The notes beneath the pieces were generated by a model. That model was not told the origin of the DNA. It saw only the letters and a list, made by a program, of their open reading frames with translations, and did not search any database. Shown one piece after another: positions 43,490 to 52,452 of a DNA stretch of 64,000 nucleotides. A program made the translations under genes and the position numbers. This DNA is from Bdellovibrionaceae bacterium UBA1609. Lineage in GTDB: Bacteria > Bdellovibrionota > Bdellovibrionia > Bdellovibrionales > UBA1609. Positions within the stretch are counted from its first letter, which is position 1; each line of letters opens with the position of its first letter. The stretch is from assembly GCA_002321895.1 (NCBI GenBank), contig DCMZ01000007.1, forward strand, positions 69,599-133,598, read 5' to 3'.

Positions 43490-44422
43490 TTAGTCGCCTC
43501 TTGGAACAGGAACATTTTTTATAATTTCATTGAGGACTTGAGAGGGAACAAGACCTTTTAAGTGAGCTTCAGGAGTCAGCAAAACTCTATGTCCAAAAAC
43601 TTCTGGCAATAGAGCCTGAACTACGGAGGGCTTAACATAATCCATTCCCATACAAAGACTTAACGCCTGTGAGGCTTTTACTAAGGCAATCATACCTCTA
43701 GGACTTACTCCCAACTTAAAGGCTTCATTGCTTCGAGTTAACTGAACCAGTTTAGAAATGTATCCATAAATATCATCAGTGACTTTAATGTTTTGAGACA
43801 GAGCTTTTAACTCCATCACTTCTTGTTTGGAAACCACCGGCTTTAAGGACTCAACCGGGTGCCCCTGCAATTGATCTTTAACCATTTTTATTTCAAACTC
43901 GGGACTCGGATAGCCCATGCTTATTTTCATCATAAAGCGATCCAGTTGAGCTTCTGGAAGTTCAAATGTACCTAATTGCTCAATTGGGTTCTGAGTGGCC
44001 ATAACAAAAAACATGGGATCCAATTTGAAACGGTGTCCCTCTACAGAGATTTGACCTTCACTCATCGCTTCTAGTAACGCAGACTGAGTTTTAGGTGTCG
44101 CTCTGTTGATCTCATCTCCCAATAAAAATGAAGTAAATATGGGCCCCTGATGAAAATCAAACTCTGAGGTCTTTTGGTTATAGATCGATACACCCAGAAT
44201 ATCGGAGGGAAGTAAGTCTGGAGTGAATTGCACCCTACTAAAGCTACAATTTGTTGCCTGCGAAAGCGCTCTACTGAGGATGGTTTTTCCCGTTCCAGGA
44301 TAATCTTCCAGCAAAACGTGACCACCTGCGAGCCAACTACTGAGAACCTTTACTATGACCTCATCTTTATCAAGGATCACAGTCTTAACCTGATCAACAA
44401 TCTTCTTGATCTTCTCGTTCAA
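43490..44422 (-). CDS. MoxR-family AAA+ ATPase
   Basis: 310 residues. The start is TTG 44422, with GGAGG eight bases upstream; an in-frame start at 44518 would overlap the upstream gene and is rejected. Walker A is DYPGTGKT near 47-54, Walker B is LGDEINRATPKTQ near 107-119, sensor 1 is MATQNPIEQLG, and the arginine-finger/lid region follows with PEAQLDRFMMKI and GVSPRGMIALVKASQA. MoxR ATPases act as chaperones that mature or remodel protein complexes. It is followed with no gap by the DUF58 gene and then the TgpA-like gene. Confidence 0.93.
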   Translation of the reverse strand: MNEKIKKIVDQVKTVILDKDEVIVKVLSSWLAGGHVLLEDYPGTGKTILSRALSQATNCSFSRVQFTPDLLPSDILGVSIYNQKTSEFDFHQGPIFTSFLLGDEINRATPKTQSALLEAMSEGQISVEGHRFKLDPMFFVMATQNPIEQLGTFELPEAQLDRFMMKISMGYPSPEFEIKMVKDQLQGHPVESLKPVVSKQEVMELKALSQNIKVTDDIYGYISKLVQLTRSNEAFKLGVSPRGMIALVKASQALSLCMGMDYVKPSVVQALLPEVFGHRVLLTPEAHLKGLVPSQVLNEIIKNVPVPRGD

Positions 44423-44493
44423 GTTATTTCCTCCGATGAAATCACTTAATTGAATGGTATCGAATTTAAAGAAAATAGGTAGCTTTCGACCAC

Positions 44494-45132
44494 TTAATGC
44501 GGCGAGTCCTCTCCCCACAACGTCCCTGATTTAGGGTCTATTGAAATCGTAATTATTTGCCCTTTCCACTGAAAGACTAGCTGGTAGCAATGCAAATAGC
44601 ACCGGTCATAAAGACCCGACTCCAGCTTCGACTGATAGAGTGGGTCTCCAAGTATGGGCACAGAAAGACTTTTCATAGCCACTCTCAATTGATGTGTCCT
44701 ACCGGTCGCTGGCTTTAACGTGTACTTCCTGATTTTAGGGCTATGGGAGGCACTTGAAAAGTAGGTCTTAGCAAAAGCGCCACTATCACCTCGAGAAAGC
44801 TTCCACTTGCCATCTCTGGCTGGAGTCATTCCACCCTTAACCCAACCTTGTTTCTTCTTTGGTTTCGAACCGGCCAAAGCCCAATAGGTCTTTTCAATTT
44901 CACCATGAGCAAAGAGTTGCCCCAATTCATTTGCCGCTTCGGAATGTTTAGCTAAAATCAATGCCCCTGAGGTAACACGATCCAGTCGATGTACCACTTT
45001 CAAACCCTCAAACCCTGTTTGAGATTGAATCAGCGGCATACAGGACGACTTTGCATCACCCTGTACCGTAAAACCAATTGGTTTATCTACAACGATAAAG
45101 TCAGGCCCATCAAAATGTACATCCACTTCCAT
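44494..45132 (-). CDS. RluA-family pseudouridine synthase
   Basis: 212 residues, shorter than RluA/RluC (no S4 domain). The catalytic loop is VVHRLDRVTSGALILAK with the invariant Asp in HRLDR; VDKPIGFTVQ, IEKTYWAL and PATGRTHQLRVAM are also typical. These enzymes isomerise uridine to pseudouridine in rRNA or tRNA. A small single-domain form with a start at VDVHFDGPDFIVVDKP is like TruC or RluA, but the RNA target cannot be deduced. A 71-base gap precedes the MoxR gene. Confidence 0.88.
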   Translation of the reverse strand: MEVDVHFDGPDFIVVDKPIGFTVQGDAKSSCMPLIQSQTGFEGLKVVHRLDRVTSGALILAKHSEAANELGQLFAHGEIEKTYWALAGSKPKKKQGWVKGGMTPARDGKWKLSRGDSGAFAKTYFSSASHSPKIRKYTLKPATGRTHQLRVAMKSLSVPILGDPLYQSKLESGLYDRCYLHCYQLVFQWKGQIITISIDPKSGTLWGEDSPH

Positions 45133-45145
45133 AGCCTAAAATATT

Positions 45146-46054
45146 TTATTGGTTCAGCGTCTGCTGATAGAGCGCACGATAGAAAACTTCAGACATCTTT
45201 CGCGATTCAGCAGTTTTCTTAGAATAAAGATTAATATTCACAGCAAACATGAGATCTTCCACCATGACATGTGAAAGTCTTCCAGTTCTCACTTGTTTTC
45301 GAATAGAAAAACTGGGTAGAAATCCCCATCCTAAACCAGATTCGATCACCCGCTTTAATGTTCCCACGTTATCAGCTTCAAACACTGGGATAAATTGAGC
45401 ATTTGTTTCCTCAAGTTTATTTTCAAGCTGCTTCCTGAATGCATTGTACATTTCCGAATAATAGATAATTGGACGTGACGTGAACTGATTCATAGAAATG
45501 GTTTTTGGCAAAGAGGGATCTTTACCCGTTCCCACTAACCACATTTCATCCTTTAGTAAAAACTTACTTTCGTACTGATCATCCACCGACTGACCAAACT
45601 CCACTTGGGTGTCCGGCAATATAGCGATATCGATCTCGCCCTTTTTCATTTCGTCAATGATGGACTCGGGAGTTCCATAGATAAGTTTAATATTTAGTCT
45701 CGAATTGTGCTTGAGAAAAAGACCAACAATAGGACTGATCAAAAATAATCCGATAGAGTTTTGAGTACCAATCCGGAGGTTCCCTGACAGCTCTTGGGAC
45801 ATGGTTTGTATTGCCACTTCCGCTTGTTGTGTAAGATGCAGAATCTTTCGCGCATAATCGAACAGAAGCTGCCCTTGCAGTGTAGGTTTCACTTTCCTAA
45901 CACCTCGCTCAAGGAGATTCACACCAAGATCTTCTTCTAAATTTCTAATCTGCTGACTGACTGCGGGTTGAGTTAAAAACAATTTATCCGCCGCCGCTGT
46001 CATACTGCCTTCACCTAAAACCGTGCAGAATGTGGTTAACTGCTGATGATTCAC
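45146..46054 (-). CDS. LysR-family transcriptional regulator
   Basis: 302 residues. The N-terminal winged helix-turn-helix is FCTVLGEGSMTAAADKLF and TQPAVSQQIRNLEEDLGVNLLER, the standard LysR pattern. The effector domain (about 90-300) begins LSGNLRIGTQNSIG, then IDIAILPDTQ, and resembles the CysL/CysB-like group. It is transcribed divergently from the subtilase at 46354. Two identical dyads of form ATAAGAA-N-TTCTTAT in the 299-base gap between them are the likely binding sites. The ligand is unknown. Confidence 0.93.
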   Translation of the reverse strand: MNHQQLTTFCTVLGEGSMTAAADKLFLTQPAVSQQIRNLEEDLGVNLLERGVRKVKPTLQGQLLFDYARKILHLTQQAEVAIQTMSQELSGNLRIGTQNSIGLFLISPIVGLFLKHNSRLNIKLIYGTPESIIDEMKKGEIDIAILPDTQVEFGQSVDDQYESKFLLKDEMWLVGTGKDPSLPKTISMNQFTSRPIIYYSEMYNAFRKQLENKLEETNAQFIPVFEADNVGTLKRVIESGLGWGFLPSFSIRKQVRTGRLSHVMVEDLMFAVNINLYSKKTAESRKMSEVFYRALYQQTLNQ

Positions 46055-46127
46055 TAAATACCTCCAACGAATCGTGCCCCTAAAGTAACGTTTTTGGCAT
46101 TTTATCGCAATGCATTGATTGAATTTA

Positions 46128-46142
46128 ATAAGAAATTCTTAT
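46128..46142. promoter_or_regulatory. LysR operator 1 (T-N11-A dyad)
   Basis: ATAAGAA-A-TTCTTAT, a perfect dyad of 7-bp arms fitting the LysR T-N11-A rule. It lies 74 bases upstream of the lysR start, so it suits autoregulation. Confidence 0.6.
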
Positions 46143-46245
46143 GAAAAGATCTGTAAATTTTTCATTATTCATTATGACTCCGGGCAGATTTTTTACACTT
46201 TGCACGTGAACTGTCAACTACAGCGCATTAACTATCTGAAATACC

Positions 46246-46276
46246 TAAGAAGTTCCGGTTAATAAGAACTTCTTAT
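46246..46276. promoter_or_regulatory. LysR operator 2 with adjoining half-site
   Basis: A second perfect dyad, ATAAGAA-C-TTCTTAT, lies at 46262-46276, 78 bases upstream of the protease start. The related half-site TAAGAAGTTC at 46246-46255 precedes it, making a perfect 10-bp inverted repeat (TAAGAAGTTC-N10-GAACTTCTTA). The arrangement of one strong and one weak site is usual for LysR-activated promoters. TATACC at 46274-46279 is a possible -10. Confidence 0.6.
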
Positions 46277-46353
46277 ACCGATTCCAAAAATATCCTGGAT
46301 TGAAAAAAAGTGAGCGAGGTGAAAAGGTAACGCCACCTCTGGGGGGAGGGCTT

Positions 46354-48069
46354 ATGGGGATAAAACAAATTACAAAAAAATTATCAGTAGTTTCTGTTCT
46401 AGCAATGGCCTCTGTTGGATGTGACAGCGGATTCGATGCAAGTAGAACAGTGAAACAATCACCACTCAACCAAGCCAGCTTAGGGCTTGCGGTACAAGTA
46501 GATAGCCGACAGGAGATCGACCAGCTGATGTTGTCCGAACCCAATGCTAAGGTTCGAACCATCAATGCAAACCACGGTCTATACGAAATCTATAATGTAC
46601 CAAAATCCGTTGTGGAAAAGTATTTGGGCGAATCTGAGATCTCTGAAAATCAGTTGGTTGAACCACTTCAACCGCTCTCTCAGCCTGATGTAAGTCAGCT
46701 CGCAATGTTAAACAGTGATCAGAATGGAAATCAGTTCCAGCCATGTCGACCAAGTCGCCAGAAGCCGTCGGCTAAGATCTCACAATTGAGTCCTTCTTCC
46801 ACCTCACCGATTGTGGAGCTTGGAACAGACATTTCATTGTCTTCCGCAGGCTCTGCCAATCACAGATCTGTGGCTGGAGACTTGAAAGTGGGTTGGATCA
46901 TTGAAACTCCAAAAGGTTCTAATATCACGCAAACACAGTCATTCGGTAAAGACCTCGTTCTTACACCCGACTCCATCGGCTTGTATCAAGTTTTACTTCT
47001 TGTTCAAGATGACAATGACTCATGTCACGTTACTGCCAAACATTACGTAGTGACGGCCAATGAGCCTTTGAAATCTGGAGTTACACCTCTAGCAGCTGCT
47101 GATGTATCTGAAGCTGACCTTTACCATATTGAGCAAGTTTCTGCGCCACTAGCATGGAACCAATCACAAGGAGAAGGTGTAGTTATTGCGATCATCGACT
47201 CCGGTGTAAACTATAACCACCCTGCGCTTCATCAAAACATAGCCATTAACGAAGGTGAAATACCAAACAATGGCCTCGACGATGATCACAATGGTTATGT
47301 GGATGACGTTGTTGGATACGATTTTAACAATTCCGATTCTTACCCTTTCGATGACAATGGTCACGGCACACACGTAGCTGGCTTAGCGGCCTCGCCTGTC
47401 TTAGGTATCGCTCCTAAAGCTAAGATTCTTCCCATTAAAGTTCTTAATGCTTTAGGCGGAGACCAAGCGAGTTTAGCGGGAGCCATATACTACGCCGTCG
47501 ACAGAAAAGTGGATGTTATAAATCTATCATTAGGAAACTACGGCCAACCCCACTCGTTCGTGATGCGAGCCATCCGCTACGCACAATCCAGTGGTGTTAC
47601 GGTTGTTGCCGCCGCAGGAAATGGTCATCCTTACACGGGACAATCCATCAATACGGATCAAATGCCCAACTACCCATCTGCGCTTCCCTACGACAACATC
47701 ATAGCAGTAGCAGCTTCATCTAAAACGAAGTTCATAACAAGCTACTCAAACTATGGAAAAGTAAGTGTAGACATCAGTGCTCCGGGCGGCGACGAAGACA
47801 ACCCATTGGTCAGTGCGGCCATGGCAAATCCTCAAGGATTGTTACTTGAAGCAATGAGTGGAACGTCAATGGCGAGCCCAGTAGTCGCTGGAGCTGTTGC
47901 ACTTGTTAAGAGTGCTCGACCCGACTTAAGTCCTTCTCAGATCAAGTCTTTGCTTATGAAAACCGGAGATACGCAAACTCAACTTCAAGACCTCACCGTA
48001 TCGGGCAAAGAACTTAATGTTCAGCGTGCATTGAGTGAGTTAGCCGATCAACGTCAGAACATTCTTTAA
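46354..48069 (+). CDS. Lipoprotein subtilisin-like serine protease (S8)
   Basis: 571 residues from ATG 46354, behind GGGGGGAGGG; an in-frame ATG at 46300 has no site. A signal peptide ends in a lipobox (ASVGC, Cys23). The N-terminal 220 residues hold a possible I9-like propeptide (about 40-90) and an immunoglobulin-like segment with LGTDISLSSAGSA. The protease domain has Asp282 (AIIDSGVNYNHP), His337 (NGHGTHVAGLA) and Ser505 (SGTSMASPVVAG), with AAAGNG between. Unlike the subtilase at 1.5 kb it has no C-terminal PPC domain. It is transcribed divergently from a LysR regulator with likely operator sites upstream, so expression is probably inducible. A terminator follows at 48092. Confidence 0.93.
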   Translation: MGIKQITKKLSVVSVLAMASVGCDSGFDASRTVKQSPLNQASLGLAVQVDSRQEIDQLMLSEPNAKVRTINANHGLYEIYNVPKSVVEKYLGESEISENQLVEPLQPLSQPDVSQLAMLNSDQNGNQFQPCRPSRQKPSAKISQLSPSSTSPIVELGTDISLSSAGSANHRSVAGDLKVGWIIETPKGSNITQTQSFGKDLVLTPDSIGLYQVLLLVQDDNDSCHVTAKHYVVTANEPLKSGVTPLAAADVSEADLYHIEQVSAPLAWNQSQGEGVVIAIIDSGVNYNHPALHQNIAINEGEIPNNGLDDDHNGYVDDVVGYDFNNSDSYPFDDNGHGTHVAGLAASPVLGIAPKAKILPIKVLNALGGDQASLAGAIYYAVDRKVDVINLSLGNYGQPHSFVMRAIRYAQSSGVTVVAAAGNGHPYTGQSINTDQMPNYPSALPYDNIIAVAASSKTKFITSYSNYGKVSVDISAPGGDEDNPLVSAAMANPQGLLLEAMSGTSMASPVVAGAVALVKSARPDLSPSQIKSLLMKTGDTQTQLQDLTVSGKELNVQRALSELADQRQNIL

Positions 48070-48091
48070 GCTATTCTTTAAAATCGATTCA

Positions 48092-48116
48092 AAACCCAGT
48101 CTACGACTGGGTTTTT
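48092..48116 (+). terminator. Rho-independent terminator
   Basis: AAACCCAGT-CTACG-ACTGGGTTT with TTT following, 22 bases after the protease stop. Confidence 0.85.
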
Positions 48117-48267
48117 CTATTGAGCCCACTTGCCATACTTAATAATTGTGCATCAAACACATCTTATCTAAAATTCCCCAACCCAGCCTCAAATAGACTC
48201 TTGTCGTAATAACATTGAAATTACTGAGTTTTTTCACCGCTGTATTTTCTTTTGCCTCCGAAATGCA

Positions 48268-48273
48268 TATAAT
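48268..48273 (+). promoter_or_regulatory. Candidate -10 of the tail-anchored pair
   Basis: A perfect TATAAT 28 bases upstream of the first gene's ATG. The -35 region (TTTTCT at 17-base spacing) is poor, so activation or an alternative sigma factor is possible. Confidence 0.4.
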
Positions 48274-48300
48274 TAAAGAAACATCTCAGCGGGAGCCAAC

Positions 48301-49038
48301 ATGAGAGTCGTCCAAGGATATTTACTCTGCGCCATCTTAGCATTTGCAGGCTTAATGCCGGCTATTTCAGCCCAAGCTAAAATCTTTAAAAATTCATACA
48401 TTAGTTTTGAGTTACCAGACAATTGGCGTTGCACAATGGAAGGTACTGAGTACACCTGCTTTAGCAGTACCAACAAGAAGCTAAAGCAAGCGGTCATCAT
48501 TTTTACAGCAAAAGAAAAAGGTCCCGGCGATAGCATCGCTGCCTATGAAGCACAGCTCAAAAAGACCCGTACGATTCCCGGAGTCAACAATAAGGCCGTA
48601 ACGTCTAAGGTCCAGTATGTTAAAAAATACAATCTAAACAACAAAACTTGGGTGGATAGCCTGCATGAGAGTTCAGAAGTGGAAGCATATTACACTCGAT
48701 ACGTTGGCACAGTAAGTAATGGCCTTGGAATCCTAGTCACGTTTAGTGCTCATAGAGCCTATTATGCGGCCTATGCAGGAATTTTTAAGAATGCGATCGC
48801 TAGCTTAAAAGTGACGGCGAACAAACAACTATTGTCCGGGCAACCCGGCTCTACCGGTCCTCGACCTGGAACGACCAATCCCATCGGAATGGGCCCTGGC
48901 ATTGTTGGAATGAATGATTCAGAGTTTCAAGTTCAAGCCCCGTCCGGTGGCATGAGCAATACTAAGAAAGCGGCATACCTTCTTATTTTACTTTCGATCG
49001 TTGGTACAATTTATTATTTTTTAAAGACTGGAAAATAG
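48301..49038 (+). CDS. Tail-anchored exported protein, copy 1
   Basis: 245 residues. The signal peptide ends in ISAQA near 26; GGGAG precedes the ATG. A domain of about 150 residues opens IFKNSYISFELPDNWRC and has the pattern EYTCF, then QYVKKYNLNNKTWVDSLHESSEVEAYYTRYVG. A Gly/Pro-rich linker (about 182-215) and a single C-terminal membrane helix (about 224-241, AAYLLILLSIVGTIYYFL) end in KTGK. It is paralogous to the next gene in domain order. Cys pairs in the WRC...YTC segments probably form a disulphide. No family recognised; it is likely an inner-membrane-anchored periplasmic protein. Confidence 0.8.
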   Translation: MRVVQGYLLCAILAFAGLMPAISAQAKIFKNSYISFELPDNWRCTMEGTEYTCFSSTNKKLKQAVIIFTAKEKGPGDSIAAYEAQLKKTRTIPGVNNKAVTSKVQYVKKYNLNNKTWVDSLHESSEVEAYYTRYVGTVSNGLGILVTFSAHRAYYAAYAGIFKNAIASLKVTANKQLLSGQPGSTGPRPGTTNPIGMGPGIVGMNDSEFQVQAPSGGMSNTKKAAYLLILLSIVGTIYYFLKTGK

Positions 49039-49043
49039 GATAG

Positions 49044-49685
49044 ATGAAGAGTCCCATTTTATTATTAACCTTATTGATTTTTTTAGGCAGCTTTGCTGAA
49101 GCAAAACGATTTGATACTTCCTACTTGTCCCTTGACTTACCAGCCCCATGGCAATGCTCAAAGGTGGATACATATTGGATCTGCAAAGACCCCAGGCAAG
49201 CACAAGCTGAAATCATCCTTTTTCTGTTCGCTAAGGTCGCCAAACAAGGAGATAGTGTTCGCGGGTACTGGGATCAACTTAGACAGTCAAAAACAATAAC
49301 TGGCTTTAACAACCTCCCCATACAATCGAAAGTCTACAACATTCAAATGGCTAACATTAGTAACCATCAATGGGTACAGGCTCTACACGGCAACTCAGAG
49401 ATCCAAGGCTTCGCTTCTTATTACCTAGCCACGGTTTATAATAATATTTCAATTCTAGCTAGTATTAGCGTCAAGCAAGGACGCTATGATCAGTACAAAA
49501 ACGTCATTGCAAACACTATGTATTCTATTAAATTAAAAAATATTCGCGTACAAGAACGCCAACAGGTTCAACAAAAACAATCCATCATTTCCAAGTTAAA
49601 ACGCAAATTAAACAATAAGTCCTACCTTGCGATAGGACTTATTGTTATTAGTTTAATTTTATTAGCAGTTTCATTTAGAAAATAG
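49044..49685 (+). CDS. Tail-anchored exported protein, copy 2
   Basis: 213 residues, 5 bases after copy 1 (AGGA before ATG). Signal peptide to about 20 (FAEA). The domain aligns with copy 1: RFDTSYLSLDLPAPWQC with IFKNSYISFELPDNWRC, YWICK with YTCF, QGDSVRGYW with PGDSIAAYE, and NISNHQWVQALHGNSEIQGF with NLNNKTWVDSLHESSEVEAY. The Gly/Pro linker is absent, replaced by a basic/Gln-rich stretch (QERQQVQQKQ), and a C-terminal helix (LAIGLIVISLILLAVSF) ends RK. A tandem duplication with divergent linkers suggests a heteromer. Function unknown. Confidence 0.8.
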   Translation: MKSPILLLTLLIFLGSFAEAKRFDTSYLSLDLPAPWQCSKVDTYWICKDPRQAQAEIILFLFAKVAKQGDSVRGYWDQLRQSKTITGFNNLPIQSKVYNIQMANISNHQWVQALHGNSEIQGFASYYLATVYNNISILASISVKQGRYDQYKNVIANTMYSIKLKNIRVQERQQVQQKQSIISKLKRKLNNKSYLAIGLIVISLILLAVSFRK

Positions 49686-49686
49686 G

Positions 49687-51060
49687 TTACAAGAAAGATT
49701 TGTAATCTATTACTTCAGGTTTATAGGATTTAACCTGAGACATAACTTCACTTTTCGTGGTCATTAGTACAATTTTAATATCCTTAGGATTTAAGTATTT
49801 TTTGATGATTCCATTAATCTCAGACTTACTATAAGAATCTACCTTACCTATATAATCTGACAGATAGTTTTTATCCACACCATAGTGATTGAGCACAAGA
49901 ACATTAGTAGCTAATTTTTCAGCTGTTTCAATAACACTAGGAAACTGCCCTTTTAAGAGACCTTTAGCCATAGTGAGTTCATCGTCTGTCACTCCATTCT
50001 TATAGAATTCCTGCAGAACATTTAGTGTCACATCTATGGTTTGGCCAACGGTCTGGTGCTTCGTAAATGTCGACACCGTAAAAGCATCTTCATTGGTTTG
50101 AGCACTCATTCTAGCAGAAGCACCATAACTAAGTCCCCGCTTCACCCGAATCTCATCCATCAAACGACTTTTAAAAGCTCCACCCAAAATAGTGGTCGCC
50201 ATCCGAACACCCACGTAATCTGGATTGGTTCTCTTTATACCATAAAAACCCATACGTATTTGCGTTTGCTTTGTCCCCGGCTTATTCACTAGATACATCT
50301 TCTTTCCAGTGAACGGCTTAAGCTTCATATCCTCCACTCCACCACCTGGACGTGCCTTCCAAGCAGAAAATCTTTTTCGGATCAATTGGATTGTATTATC
50401 GGGATAGTTTCCAATAACAGCTAGAGTGGCATTATTAGGTCGATAGTGTCGTAGATATATTTTACTGATATCTTTCTTTCGAATCCGGCTGACTGACTTT
50501 AAAGTCCCAGCCAGGGGTCTGCCATAGGGATAATCATCCAAAAGAATTCTTCTAAAACTGGTGCTTGCCAGCCCAGAGGGGTTATCTAATGAACTACGTA
50601 TACCGGCTAGAGTTTGCTTTTTGATTCTATTCAATTCCGTATTTGCAAACTTAGGTTCTAAGACCAATTCACCAAAACTATCAATAAGCTGTTCCGTGTG
50701 TAGGTTGAGGCCTGAGGTTCCAATAATAGTATACTCATAACTCGCTGAAGCTGAAAAAGATGCCCCTATACGATCATAATCATTGGCGATCTCAGTCGCT
50801 GAACGTTGTTGAGTCCCCTTATCTAAAAGACCGGCTACTATTGAGGCTGCCCCCAAAGTTTTTTCATCGTCATTCACCCCACCAACTCCCACTAACATGG
50901 ACATTGAAAAGTAGGGTAATTTTTTATCCTTAAAAAACAAAACTGTCAGACCGTTATCGAGCTTTACCTCTTTATAAGACGGCACTTTAAATCCGCCTCC
51001 GAGAGAACAGGAGAGGCTCGTAAAAGATAAAATCAATATTAAAATTTTCAATAAGTTCAT
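49687..51060 (-). CDS. M16-family protease-like lipoprotein lacking the zinc motif
   Basis: 457 residues from ATG 51060, with GAGGAGGAG upstream; an in-frame start at 51090 would overlap the upstream gene. Lipobox SLSC near residue 20. Both M16 half-domains are recognisable (KLDNGLTVLFFKDKKLPYFSM; RGLSYGASARMS). Where the HxxEH metal motif should stand the sequence reads GAASIVAGLLDKG, so the protein cannot bind zinc there. It is therefore the inactive partner, as in other M16B heterodimers where a catalytic and a non-catalytic subunit pair. It lies 10 bases after the active M16 gene. Confidence 0.9.
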   Translation of the reverse strand: MNLLKILILILSFTSLSCSLGGGFKVPSYKEVKLDNGLTVLFFKDKKLPYFSMSMLVGVGGVNDDEKTLGAASIVAGLLDKGTQQRSATEIANDYDRIGASFSASASYEYTIIGTSGLNLHTEQLIDSFGELVLEPKFANTELNRIKKQTLAGIRSSLDNPSGLASTSFRRILLDDYPYGRPLAGTLKSVSRIRKKDISKIYLRHYRPNNATLAVIGNYPDNTIQLIRKRFSAWKARPGGGVEDMKLKPFTGKKMYLVNKPGTKQTQIRMGFYGIKRTNPDYVGVRMATTILGGAFKSRLMDEIRVKRGLSYGASARMSAQTNEDAFTVSTFTKHQTVGQTIDVTLNVLQEFYKNGVTDDELTMAKGLLKGQFPSVIETAEKLATNVLVLNHYGVDKNYLSDYIGKVDSYSKSEINGIIKKYLNPKDIKIVLMTTKSEVMSQVKSYKPEVIDYKSFL

Positions 51061-51070
51061 ATTCTCCTCC

Positions 51071-52402
51071 TCAAGATCCCTTTGGAACAACCATCACAAT
51101 GGACCGTTGATCGGGTTTCAAATACTTCTTAGCCACACGCTGAATATCATCTACAGTTACATTGGAATACTTTTCGATATCACTAAACAATCTCGTATAG
51201 TCTCCTGTGATCGTTTCGACGGCAGCCAATGACTGAGCAACTCCATTAGTTGTTTTAAGTCGATCTACCAATTCCGATACCAGCATATTCCTTGCTTTAG
51301 TTAACTCTTCTTCTTTTACCTTTTCGGCACGCACTTTATAAATCTCTCCATAGGCCGCCGAAATAGCTTTATTTAAATCAGCACCAGGCTTAACCGCTAC
51401 GTTAACCAAAAAAGCTCCACGCACAGCCAATGAGTAGGTGAAAGCCCAAGTGGAGTTTGCCAATTGGGTTCTATATACTAGCCGTTGATGTAATCTGGAA
51501 GAGTCACCATTTCCTAAAATATATGACAACACTTCCATAGCCGCGAGATCTGCATCTTCAACATTAGGTCCTTGATAACCCACCATAAAAGTAGAGGACT
51601 GCGCATTTTTTCTCAATGTAGTGGTTCTATGTCCCTTTTGTTCTGGCTCAGAAAGTTTCTCAATGGCTGGAATTTTTTGAGGCTGCAACTTTCCATAGTA
51701 CTTTTCGATCATTGACTTTGCATTACTGATGTTTATATCACCAGAAACCACCAACACAGAGTTATTGGGCGAGTAGTAAGTCTTATAAAAATCTTTAAAG
51801 TCTTTCATTGTGGCCGCATTGAGATCGCGCATATAACCGATCACTGGCCAACGATATTGATTCACCTTAAAAATTGACTTAAACATCGCCTCCCAAATGG
51901 AACCTGAGATACTGTTTTCTACCCGCATTCGTCTTTCTTCTTTTACGACTTCACGCTCACTATTAATAGCTTTCATATCGAATTGAAGATTCACCATTCG
52001 ATCGCTTTCAATGTCTAGCGCTAACTCTAACTTGTCACTGGGCAAACTAATGTAATAACCCGTATAGTCTCTGGAAGTGAATGCATTGTTAGACCCACCA
52101 TTACTCTGAATAATAAATTCGAGGTCATGAGCGGGATACTTTTTGGTTCCTTTAAACATAAGGTGTTCGAAGAAATGGGCCAATCCCGTTTTACCGACCA
52201 CTTCATTTTTACTTCCTACACGGTACCATTGATGAACACTCACCATAGGAACAGAGTTGTCCTTATTAAGTAATACCACCATGCCATTATCAAGTTTGTA
52301 TTTAACAACATCCAACTTGATGCTATTGACAAACTCCTTTGGCAGTGGACTAGCTTGTAACCCCACTGATGCAAGCATCAATGCGAAAAAGATAGATCTC
52401 AT
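51071..52402 (-). CDS. M16-family zinc protease, catalytic subunit
   Basis: 443 residues. The signal peptide ends near LQAS (18). The inverted zinc motif HFFEH is at 76-80 (LAHFFEHLMFKGT), with the third ligand in SEREVVKEERRMR near 148-160 (Glu155/156). The second half-domain with GVAQSLAAVETITGDY follows. M16B proteases degrade unfolded peptides or process secreted proteins in the periplasm, together with an inactive partner, here the downstream gene. ATG is at 52402. Confidence 0.93.
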   Translation of the reverse strand: MRSIFFALMLASVGLQASPLPKEFVNSIKLDVVKYKLDNGMVVLLNKDNSVPMVSVHQWYRVGSKNEVVGKTGLAHFFEHLMFKGTKKYPAHDLEFIIQSNGGSNNAFTSRDYTGYYISLPSDKLELALDIESDRMVNLQFDMKAINSEREVVKEERRMRVENSISGSIWEAMFKSIFKVNQYRWPVIGYMRDLNAATMKDFKDFYKTYYSPNNSVLVVSGDINISNAKSMIEKYYGKLQPQKIPAIEKLSEPEQKGHRTTTLRKNAQSSTFMVGYQGPNVEDADLAAMEVLSYILGNGDSSRLHQRLVYRTQLANSTWAFTYSLAVRGAFLVNVAVKPGADLNKAISAAYGEIYKVRAEKVKEEELTKARNMLVSELVDRLKTTNGVAQSLAAVETITGDYTRLFSDIEKYSNVTVDDIQRVAKKYLKPDQRSIVMVVPKGS

Positions 52403-52452
52403 AGTTGTGCTCCCAATCGCTGTTATTAATGACCTATTAAGTTTACTAACTC

